Below, piece by piece: positions 1 through 6,817 of a stretch of 8,020 nt of DNA. The translations under genes were made by a program, and so were the position numbers. Under the pieces are notes generated by a model. It was not told where the DNA came from, did not search any database, and saw only the letters and a program-made list of their open reading frames with translations. Each line of letters begins with the position of its first letter. Position 1 is the first letter of the stretch. Source of the DNA: CALBTQ01 sp036743315 (GTDB lineage: Bacteria; Lernaellota; Lernaellaia; Lernaellales; Lernaellaceae); assembly GCA_036743315.1 (NCBI GenBank), contig DAINPV010000181.1, positions 1 to 8,020 of the forward strand, given 5' to 3'.

Positions 1-782
1 TGGTTGTGGTCGGCGGCGGCAACGTCGCCATCGACTGCGTGCGCACCGCGTTGCGCATCGGCTACGAAGATGTGCACATCGTTTACCGGCGCACGATCAA
101 GGAAATGCCGGCCGACGAAGTGGAAATCAAAGACGCGCAGGACGAGCGCATCAAGTTCAATTATCTGTGCAACCCGACACGCCTGATCGCTGACGCCGAG
201 GGCAAGCTGGTCGGCGTGGAATGCATCCGTATGGAATTGGGCGAACCTGACGCTTCCGGCCGCCGTCGGCCGGTGCCGAGGGCGGGCAGCGAGTTCGTGA
301 TCGAAACCGACGTGGTCGTGCCGGCCATCGGACAGCAACCGAATTTCGGCTGGCTCGAAGTGGAGGAAGGATTCGAAATCACGCGCTGGAATACGATCGT
401 CGCCGACGAGTACACCGGTGCGACGCCGGTGGAAGGCGTGTTCGCCGGCGGCGACTGCGTGACCGGTGCGGCGACGCTGATTCAAGCCGTGGCGGCGGGC
501 AATCGCGCGGCGATCACCATTGATCGTTTCCTGCGCGGCGAACCGGTGCACCTGGACAGCTACCAGCGCATGGAACGGTTGCTTTCGACGATCAAGACCT
601 ACGATGCCAAGGAGAAGGTGAAGTTGCCGCCGGGCCTGCCGCGACAAGGCTTCACGCATTTGCCGGTCGATTACCGCATTAAAAATTTCGAGGAAGTGGA
701 GCACGTCATGACCGCGCAAGCGGCGACCACCGAGGCGTCCCGCTGCCTGCGCTGCTATCGGTTGGCGGGGGTGGCGCTATGA
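1..782 (+). CDS. GltD/SfrB-like FAD-dependent NAD(P)H oxidoreductase subunit (C-terminal part, 5' truncated)
   Basis: The reading frame is open from the window edge (first whole codon at base 3) and gives the last 259 residues of a protein that begins outside the window. It starts inside the second Rossmann fold: VVVGGGNVAID is the dinucleotide-binding glycine motif, and VYRRTIKEMPA follows, whose Arg pair in GltD-type enzymes is where the NADPH 2'-phosphate is expected to bind. Further on, VVPAIGQQPN and GVFAGGDCVTGAATLIQA are the usual C-terminal FAD-contacting motifs of the glutamate synthase small subunit/NfnB/SfrB family. The C-terminus has RCLRC, typical of these proteins. The stop overlaps the start of the next gene by 4 bases, so the two subunits are probably translationally coupled and form one complex that passes electrons from NAD(P)H via FAD to Fe-S clusters in the cytoplasm. 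Whether an N-terminal NuoF-like or ferredoxin domain is fused cannot be seen. Family certain; exact enzyme (SfrB, NuoF-GltD fusion, Nfn-like) uncertain. Confidence 0.88.
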   Translation, partial: VVVGGGNVAIDCVRTALRIGYEDVHIVYRRTIKEMPADEVEIKDAQDERIKFNYLCNPTRLIADAEGKLVGVECIRMELGEPDASGRRRPVPRAGSEFVIETDVVVPAIGQQPNFGWLEVEEGFEITRWNTIVADEYTGATPVEGVFAGGDCVTGAATLIQAVAAGNRAAITIDRFLRGEPVHLDSYQRMERLLSTIKTYDAKEKVKLPPGLPRQGFTHLPVDYRIKNFEEVEHVMTAQAATTEASRCLRCYRLAGVAL

Positions 783-3346
783 AAAGCATCAAGATGCTCA
801 AGCTGACGATCGACGGCCGCCCGGCGGAAGTGGCGCAGGGCGTGACTATCCTCGAAGCGGCGCGCACTATCGGCATTGAAATTCCGACGCTGTGTTACCA
901 TGAGTGGGTCAGCCCGATCGGCTCATGCCGCATGTGCGTGGTCAAAGTCGACGGCTACGGCATCGTTGCCTCATGCAACACGCCCGCGGCCGACGGCCTG
1001 ATCGTAACCACCCACGACGACGAATTGCACCGCCTGCGCCAACAGCAGCTCGAATTGATTTTGCTCAACCATCCGCTGGATTGCCCGATTTGCGATAAGG
1101 CCGGCGAATGCCGCCTGCAGGATCTGACCTATGCCTTCAACGTCAGCGAACAACCGTTCCACGCGACGATGGAAAAGCAGACGGTCGACACAAGCAGTTG
1201 GTTGATCGAACGCACCGACTCGCGTTGCGTGCGTTGCGGCCGTTGCGTCGCCGTCTGCGAAGAGGTGATGGGCGTCGGCGCCTATAAATATGACGGGCGC
1301 GGCTACGCGATGAAGATCAACACGCATGATGGCGGCCCGCTCGATTGCGAATTTTGCGGCCAGTGTGTGGCTATCTGCCCGGTCGGCGCGTTGCTGGCCA
1401 AGGGTTTCAAGCATCGCGCCCGTGTCTGGGATCTGGTCAAGCAGGAAACGGTTTGCGGCTATTGCGGCGCCGGTTGCCAGCTCGAATTGAACGTGCGGCG
1501 CAATCGCGTGTACCGCGTCACTTCCGACCGCAAGACCACCTCGAACAATGGTTTGCTGTGCGTGCGCGGGGTCTACGGCAACGATTATGTCATGCACGAA
1601 AAGCGCCGGCACTCGCCACTGGTCAAACGCGACGGCCAGTGGGTGGAGAGCGGGTGGCCCGAAGCGCTCGACAGCGTCGCCGAGGGCATTAAACATGCCC
1701 TGGCCACCGGCGGTCCGGAAGCGGTCGGGGTGCTGGTCAGTCCGCGCTTGCCGCTCGAAGACGCCTACCTCACCGCTTATGTATTCGGCGATGTCGTCGG
1801 CACGCGCCTGGTGGCCGTGTCGGGGCAGGACGGCTACAGCGAAGCGTTGAAGACGACCTACTTGCGTTTGGGCCGCGCCGATTCGACCGCCGATTTCAAC
1901 GATCTGGATCAAGCCGACGCGATTCTGCTGCTGGGTTCGGACCTGGCCGCCGAAATGCCGGTGCCCCATTTGGCGGCGCTGCGGGCGGTTCGCGAAAACG
2001 ATGCGCGCTTGATCAACGCCTATCCGACGCCGACCAAGTTCGACGACTTTGCCACCTCACGCTTGCGGTATCACCCGGGCGAGGAAACTTCCGTGCAGCT
2101 CATGTTGCTGCGCTGTCTGGTCGAGCAGAAGAGACAAAACGTCGATTTCATCATGCGGCGCACTGAAGGTTTTGCTGCGTTCAAGGCCGGGCTCGACCGG
2201 CTCAATCTCGCGGACCTTGCTTGGCGCAGCGGCGTGTCGATCGAGGCGGCAATGCAGGCCGCGGCCGATCTGGCGCGGGCGAAAGCGCCGGTGGTCGTAT
2301 TGGGCAATCAGTCGCTCGGTTCGCCGATGGCCGGACCCATCACCAGTCTGACGATCGACCTGCTTATGGCCCTGGGGCGTGTTGAGCATGGCCTGTTGCT
2401 TTCATCGGAGCGCAGCGACGTATTCGGCGCGATGCTCGCCGGCCTGATGCCTGGACGCGGTCCGGGACTCAAAGCGCGTGACAATCTGCCGGTCGGCTGG
2501 ACGCGAATGCCCGAAGCGCCGGGCTTTGGTTATCGCGGCGTGTTGGAAGCGGGCATGGTCGGCCACCTGTCGGCCCTGATCGTGCTGGGTGCGAATCCGC
2601 TGGTCGGAACGCCGATGGCTGAACCGCTGCGCAAGGCGATGGATGTGACCGGCTTTGTGGTTTCTTCCGACCCGTTTATCAACGCCACCTGCGAACGAGC
2701 GCATATCTACCTGCCGACGCAGACCTTCGCCGAGCGCGAGGGCCTGATGCTTTCGGTTGAGGGCCGCCTGCTGCCCATGCGGCGCGCCATTGAGCCGGTG
2801 GAAGGCGCCATGACCGAATGGCAGATATTGCTCGAACTGGCCAAGCGCCTGGGCAAACCGTACGGCGGTGAAACCTTGCACGATATTCGACGGGAACTCG
2901 CGGCGAACGTTCCCGATTTCGCAACCGTCGATTACGATTCGCTGCCGCGCAGCGGTCAACTCATCCCGCGTTTTGCGCTGGGCGAGAATGCGAAAGTCAC
3001 TTTCGGCGCGATTCCGCAGCTACCGTCCCGCCTCGAAGGCGATTTGCTGCTGGTGACCGGTCCGGTCTTTGCCCACAATGGTACGCTCAGCCAACACGGC
3101 GGCGGACCGATGACGATCTGCCCCGAACCCTGGCTGGCGCTGCATCCGGAAGATGTGCGGGAGCGCGGATTGAGCGCCGGCATGAACGTCAAGGTGCGTG
3201 CGCAAAACACTGAATTGAACGTGACCGTGCGTTGCGATAATCGTTTATCGCGCGGCACGGCCTTCGCACCGCATCACTTTGCCGCGTTCCCGGTCGGCTA
3301 TCTGCTGGCAGACGGGCCGTGCACCGCGATCAAGGTTGAAAATTAA
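779..3346 (+). CDS. NuoG/SfrA-like iron-sulfur molybdopterin-fold oxidoreductase large subunit (formate dehydrogenase alpha-like, no Cys/Sec ligand)
   Basis: This is a complete 855-residue protein. Residues 5-80 are a [2Fe-2S] ferredoxin domain (C39, C50, C53, C66). Residues 85-125 are the NuoG-type His-Cys3 cluster domain (H98, C102, C105, C111). Residues 140-205 hold two [4Fe-4S] motifs (C150/153/156/160 and C190/193/196/200). Residues 220-280 are the molybdopterin-oxidoreductase [4Fe-4S] domain (C226, C229, C233, C261). The molybdopterin-fold domain follows to about residue 740, and a dinucleotide-binding C-terminal domain begins near VTGPVFAHNGTLSQ. In true formate dehydrogenases a Cys or Sec ligates Mo/W. 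Here no Cys occurs between 262 and 445 and no in-frame TGA is present, and LCVRG has Arg in place of the usual Lys, so the fold resembles NuoG more than an active formate dehydrogenase. It is best read as the electron-carrying alpha subunit of a soluble NAD(P)H oxidoreductase like Geobacter SfrAB, paired with the upstream flavoprotein. The ATG is supported by the ATGA overlap and a G-rich stretch just upstream. Substrate and acceptor are unknown. Confidence 0.85.
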   Translation: MKSIKMLKLTIDGRPAEVAQGVTILEAARTIGIEIPTLCYHEWVSPIGSCRMCVVKVDGYGIVASCNTPAADGLIVTTHDDELHRLRQQQLELILLNHPLDCPICDKAGECRLQDLTYAFNVSEQPFHATMEKQTVDTSSWLIERTDSRCVRCGRCVAVCEEVMGVGAYKYDGRGYAMKINTHDGGPLDCEFCGQCVAICPVGALLAKGFKHRARVWDLVKQETVCGYCGAGCQLELNVRRNRVYRVTSDRKTTSNNGLLCVRGVYGNDYVMHEKRRHSPLVKRDGQWVESGWPEALDSVAEGIKHALATGGPEAVGVLVSPRLPLEDAYLTAYVFGDVVGTRLVAVSGQDGYSEALKTTYLRLGRADSTADFNDLDQADAILLLGSDLAAEMPVPHLAALRAVRENDARLINAYPTPTKFDDFATSRLRYHPGEETSVQLMLLRCLVEQKRQNVDFIMRRTEGFAAFKAGLDRLNLADLAWRSGVSIEAAMQAAADLARAKAPVVVLGNQSLGSPMAGPITSLTIDLLMALGRVEHGLLLSSERSDVFGAMLAGLMPGRGPGLKARDNLPVGWTRMPEAPGFGYRGVLEAGMVGHLSALIVLGANPLVGTPMAEPLRKAMDVTGFVVSSDPFINATCERAHIYLPTQTFAEREGLMLSVEGRLLPMRRAIEPVEGAMTEWQILLELAKRLGKPYGGETLHDIRRELAANVPDFATVDYDSLPRSGQLIPRFALGENAKVTFGAIPQLPSRLEGDLLLVTGPVFAHNGTLSQHGGGPMTICPEPWLALHPEDVRERGLSAGMNVKVRAQNTELNVTVRCDNRLSRGTAFAPHHFAAFPVGYLLADGPCTAIKVEN

Positions 3347-3369
3347 CGGTTGAACGATTGACGGAAAAG

Positions 3370-3402
3370 ATGGGCGTGCTTATTGGCACGTCCATTTTTT
3401 TT
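3370..3402 (+). terminator. Intrinsic terminator of the oxidoreductase operon
   Basis: A 10-bp stem (atgggcgtgc at 3370-3379 with gcacgtccat at 3386-3395, one G-U pair) closes a 6-base loop and runs into eight T residues at 3395-3402. It lies 24 bases after the stop of the NuoG-like gene, as expected for Rho-independent termination. Read on the other strand, the same hairpin is followed only by a short TTTT, so it may also act weakly on the converging transcript. Confidence 0.9.
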
Positions 3403-3787
3403 CGACGCGCTCGTAATGCGCCTTCCAGCGGAAAACCACCTGGAACTTTCCGCCCTCGGTGACGATCAGGTCCTTCTCACGGTCGGGGCAGGGCGTGCAA
3501 TCCTGCAAGGCGCATACTTCCGCATTTTTGGCGAAGAAGGTGTAGCTTTCCGGCGGCAGTTCCTTGACCAACGAAGCGCCGCGCACCCAGACGACGTTCT
3601 CCGGTTTGCTCACGCCGATGTCGGCCTGAATTTTATTGAGCATCGTCGGCCCGGTGTTTTGCGTGAAAACCAGCAACACGCGCACTTCGCCCGTATCGTC
3701 GCCGGCCAGCGCAAACGCGGCGAGACATAACACCGCAATCATGATCGCCCGGCGTGTAAAGATGATACGACGGTCGAGCGCGGCCAT
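3380..3787 (-). CDS. Small exported cysteine-containing protein of unknown function
   Basis: The 135-residue protein is not recognised as a member of any known family. The start chosen is the ATG at 3787, two bases after the kinase stop, because an AAAGGGG ribosome-binding site sits 8 bases upstream and the protein then begins with a convincing signal peptide: basic RRIIFTRR, hydrophobic IMIAVLCLAAFALA, and probable cleavage after ALA near residue 28. The frame stays open further upstream, but that part overlaps the kinase in another frame and is Arg-rich, so it is rejected. The mature part, about 107 residues, has four cysteines: C92, C97 and C100 in a CX4CX2C pattern, and C134 next to the C-terminus. 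They could form two disulfides or a metal site. No lipobox and no later membrane segment are seen. It is the last gene of the lipoprotein-kinase operon, so an accessory role in the same periplasmic signalling process is plausible but inferred only from position. Its last seven codons and stop coincide with the opposing terminator. Confidence 0.7.
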   Translation of the reverse strand: MAALDRRIIFTRRAIMIAVLCLAAFALAGDDTGEVRVLLVFTQNTGPTMLNKIQADIGVSKPENVVWVRGASLVKELPPESYTFFAKNAEVCALQDCTPCPDREKDLIVTEGGKFQVVFRWKAHYERVEKKWTCQ

Positions 3788-3789
3788 GC

Positions 3790-6700
3790 TCAGTGCCCCT
3801 TTCGCGGTTCGGGCGTAATGACCCGACGGATGACTTCGCTGGTCAACGCGCGCTGGCCGAGCAGCGATTTGGCATTGGCGGCCAACTCGTCGCGAATTTC
3901 GAAGTCGGCCTTTTCCGGAATCAGAATCGTGCACGGCACGGCCAGATTGCGCCGGCGCATTTCGTACAACAACCAGATGCCGTCGCCGTTTTCGTTAAGA
4001 ATGTCGATCATCGCCGAGTCGAACATCACATTGTCCAGCAACTCCAGCGCATCGCTGGAAGTAAAAGCCTTGATCACTTCGACGTGTTCTTCCTGCAGAA
4101 ACGATCCGATGCGCAACGCTTCCTCGATGCTGTCACTGTACAGCAGCAGACGCTTAACCGGTTTGCCGATGCGCGCGGCGGTGCTCAGCAGGCACTCGCG
4201 GCCGATTTCCGGCGTGAAGGCGCTGACCGCCTCGATCGCATAGCCGTTGCCGTCTTGCGGATTGACCGTAGCGATTACCAAACGTGTGTGCGCCATAGCC
4301 GGCTCGGTCTGCAAATCGCGCAGCACATGGAACATATCGGCTTGCGTCGTGAACAGATTGATGAACAACGCGTCGGGATTCATCGTGCTGGCAGCCTTGA
4401 CCGCCTCGTCCGGCTCCACGACATGCACTTCGGCGACGCCCTCGGCGCGCAGCAGATCGGCGAGATAGTTGCCGGCGGTGTGGTCCGGATTGATGACCAA
4501 TACGCGCTGCATCGGCGTCTCGCCGGTCGTTGTTTGCATGGGAGTGGTGAACAACAGGGGACCCAGGCCGGCCGGAATGGTGAAAGTGAATTTCGAGCCG
4601 ACACCGATCTCACTTTCCGCCCACACCTGACCGCCCATTTTATTCACCAACAACCGCACCAGCGCCAAGCCCAGACCGCTACCCTGTTTGTGCGTCGCCC
4701 GCACCTGACGAAACTCCTCGAAGATGTAGGGTAGGTCGTCTGGCGAAATGCCGATGCCCGTGTCGGATACGGTGAAATTCCAGAAGCCGCTTTTCAACTG
4801 TGCGTTCAGGTGCACCTCACCCTGATCGGTATATTTGATGGCGTTGCTCAACAGGTTGGACATAATCTGCTGCAAACGCATCTTGTCGGCGCGCACCCAT
4901 ACGCCCAGGGAAGGCAGATGGTTGAAGATTTTAATGTTCTCGTTTTCGACCAACAATCCCTGTGCCTGGTCAATCACGTGTCCGGCGACGGTACAGGCGT
5001 CGATTTCCTCGATTTCCAAATCCAGCATGCCGGCCTGGATTTTCGAAACGTCGAGCACATCGTTGATCAGACGCAACAGGTGTTCGCCGTTTTCCTGAAT
5101 GATGCGAATGTCGCTGGTTACCTGGTTCGGCAAATTGTATTTGGCTTTTTCCTTTTGAATGATCTTGGCGAAGCCGATCACGCTGTTGAGCGGTGTGCGG
5201 ATCTCGTGGCTCAGCCGACTGATGAACTCGCCTTTTGATTTATCGGTTTTTTCGGCCATGGCCAGTGCGTCGGCCAAACGGCGCGATTGGTCGGTCAACT
5301 GCCGCGTCCGCTCGTCGACCATGCGCTCGAGGTTCTGGCTGTACACCGCCAATTGCTTTTCCATATTTTTGCGTTCGGTGATGTCGGTGATGACGGCGAA
5401 GGTCTTGGCATCAGGTTGGTCGATCTGTTCGAGTCGCCGTGCGGCATAGAGCACCCAGATTTCCATGCCCGCTTTCGTCCGCCACATCATTTCCTGCACC
5501 AACGTCGGCGGATGGATCAGCGTGCGCGCGCCGGCCTGCTCGGGATCGATGACGTCGAATAGTTCGTTGAATTGATGACCGACAAGGTTCTTGTTGCCCA
5601 GGATCGCTTCCAACGCGGGATTGGCGTGCAGAATGTAGCCGTCCTGATCCAAGGCCCAGATGCCTTCACCCGCCGTTTCGACCAGGGCGCGGTAGCGTTG
5701 CTCCGACTCGCGGATGCGATTCATCGCCATGGCCAAATCATCGGCCATTTCGTTGAAATGCCGTGCCAGTTGGGCTAGTTCGTCCTTGCCCTTCAAGTTC
5801 ACCCGCGTGATTAAATCGCCTGCGGCGACGCGGTCGGTGGCGGCGGCGAGTTTATGAATGGGAATGGTGATGCGACGGCTGAGAAAGATCGACAACAACA
5901 GGGCGATCGTCAGGGCCGTCAACATCGAGTAGACCATGCCGCGCAACAAACCGAGTAAGGGAGCCATCGCGTCGTCTTCTGTCCGGGTAACCACAACCGA
6001 CCATCGTTCGCTCATGATCTGAAACGGATCCTGCACCAACGCGACGGAGGCGAAGCCCCCCTGCTTTTTCAACCAGGAACTGCTTTCCTTCGCGGCCAGC
6101 AAAACGCGGATCGGATCATCGGCGGGCAGCGATTCGAAAATCCGATTGGCGTCTTCGTACATCAGCAGTTGTGCGTTTTCATTGACCAGAAACGCCTTGG
6201 TCGCATCGCCCAAAAGAGAGTTCAATAGAATGTCGCCGATGGTTAAAATCGCTGGATGTTCGGTTTTGATTTCGGTTTGCAGAGGAATGCGTCCGCAGAG
6301 AACGCCCGTAATCGTTTTCCCCGGTCCGCCGAGCGGTAAGCACATAACGGAGACGGAGCAATGTGGATTGGAAATCAAATGCGCCCGGCTGAGCACTGGT
6401 TTGCCTTCCAGCGCTTGTTGGAACCAGCTTTTGGCCGCCCAGGCGCCCTCATAGGAATATGTGGTGCTCGCTCGCACAACGCCCTTGGCGTCGATCAGCG
6501 TCAGATCGTCGAAGGTGGTCGTGTATTGCTGAATGCGCCGCAATTCGGCTTCTACTTCCTTGGCCGGATTTCGGTCGAAGTGGGTAATGATCGAATTTTC
6601 CACCATGATCTGAATGTTGTCGTAGGCGGAGACGATGCTGTTGGAAATACGCCCGGCCAGCAGACGGCTGCGGTTTTGCAATTCGTTTTCGATGGCTTGA

Positions 6701-6807
6701 GCCAAGGTGTCGCGCATCTCGTTGAGACCGGTGAAGAGCAATGTCACCAGAGGAATAACCGCGGCTATCAACAGAAACAACATGACCCGTAGCGATATGC
6801 GCTGCAC
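3790..6807 (-). CDS. Membrane hybrid sensor histidine kinase: dCache-HAMP-PAS-HisKA-HATPase-REC-REC
   Basis: Numbered from the GTG at 6807 (1005 residues). A membrane segment lies at about 8-25. A periplasmic double-Cache-like domain follows at about 26-287, with LTLIDAKGVVRAS, SWFQQALEGKP and AFLVNENAQLL marking its two halves. A second membrane segment is at about 287-309, a HAMP at about 310-363 and a PAS at about 365-480 (ends ITDITERK). A coiled-coil linker leads to HisKA with H534 in SHEIRTPLN. The ATPase domain shows N651/N655, DTGIGI (D682) and GSGLGLAL (709-716), so the kinase core looks intact. Two receiver-like domains follow. REC1 (about 766-860) has N817 where phospho-Asp belongs and is probably a pseudoreceiver. 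REC2 (about 884-999) keeps D892, D935 and K966. The protein should autophosphorylate on an external or lipoprotein-delivered signal; no separate response regulator or Hpt protein is in the window. The start is uncertain: the GTG at 6819 overlaps the upstream stop (GTGA) and adds four residues, while the GTG at 6807 has the better ribosome-binding site. A far-upstream ATG at 6951 would overlap the lipoprotein gene by 136 bases and is unlikely. Confidence 0.92.
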   Translation of the reverse strand: MQRISLRVMLFLLIAAVIPLVTLLFTGLNEMRDTLAQAIENELQNRSRLLAGRISNSIVSAYDNIQIMVENSIITHFDRNPAKEVEAELRRIQQYTTTFDDLTLIDAKGVVRASTTYSYEGAWAAKSWFQQALEGKPVLSRAHLISNPHCSVSVMCLPLGGPGKTITGVLCGRIPLQTEIKTEHPAILTIGDILLNSLLGDATKAFLVNENAQLLMYEDANRIFESLPADDPIRVLLAAKESSSWLKKQGGFASVALVQDPFQIMSERWSVVVTRTEDDAMAPLLGLLRGMVYSMLTALTIALLLSIFLSRRITIPIHKLAAATDRVAAGDLITRVNLKGKDELAQLARHFNEMADDLAMAMNRIRESEQRYRALVETAGEGIWALDQDGYILHANPALEAILGNKNLVGHQFNELFDVIDPEQAGARTLIHPPTLVQEMMWRTKAGMEIWVLYAARRLEQIDQPDAKTFAVITDITERKNMEKQLAVYSQNLERMVDERTRQLTDQSRRLADALAMAEKTDKSKGEFISRLSHEIRTPLNSVIGFAKIIQKEKAKYNLPNQVTSDIRIIQENGEHLLRLINDVLDVSKIQAGMLDLEIEEIDACTVAGHVIDQAQGLLVENENIKIFNHLPSLGVWVRADKMRLQQIMSNLLSNAIKYTDQGEVHLNAQLKSGFWNFTVSDTGIGISPDDLPYIFEEFRQVRATHKQGSGLGLALVRLLVNKMGGQVWAESEIGVGSKFTFTIPAGLGPLLFTTPMQTTTGETPMQRVLVINPDHTAGNYLADLLRAEGVAEVHVVEPDEAVKAASTMNPDALFINLFTTQADMFHVLRDLQTEPAMAHTRLVIATVNPQDGNGYAIEAVSAFTPEIGRECLLSTAARIGKPVKRLLLYSDSIEEALRIGSFLQEEHVEVIKAFTSSDALELLDNVMFDSAMIDILNENGDGIWLLYEMRRRNLAVPCTILIPEKADFEIRDELAANAKSLLGQRALTSEVIRRVITPEPRKGH
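3796..3802 (-). promoter_or_regulatory. Ribosome-binding site of the small exported protein gene
   Basis: On the minus strand AAAGGGG is followed by an 8-base spacer and then the ATG at 3787. The site lies within the last codons of the kinase gene, so the small gene is probably translated from the same message. It decides the choice of start over the upstream in-frame alternative at 3934. Confidence 0.6.
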
Positions 6808-6812
6808 TGTCT

Positions 6813-6817
6813 TCCTC
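6813..6817 (-). promoter_or_regulatory. Ribosome-binding site deciding the kinase start
   Basis: On the minus strand GAGGA sits 5 bases before the GTG at 6807 and overlaps the stop codon of the lipoprotein gene (TGA at 6818-6816). No comparable purine-rich motif precedes the alternative GTG at 6819. The arrangement suggests that translation of the kinase is coupled to that of the lipoprotein. Confidence 0.5.

Noticed and set aside
971..1969. Long open frame (332 codons) on the minus strand inside the NuoG-like gene
   Set aside because: It is antisense to a fully conserved coding region, shows no recognisable motif, and is expected by chance in high-GC coding DNA.
3788..3934. N-terminal extension of the small exported protein, adding 49 residues
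   Set aside because: It overlaps the kinase C-terminus in another frame, is Arg-rich and would bury the signal peptide; the ATG at 3787 has a good ribosome-binding site.
3793..4734. Long open frame (313 codons) on the plus strand opposite the kinase receiver domains
   Set aside because: Antisense shadow of the kinase reading frame, with biased Arg/Gln/His composition and no domain signature.
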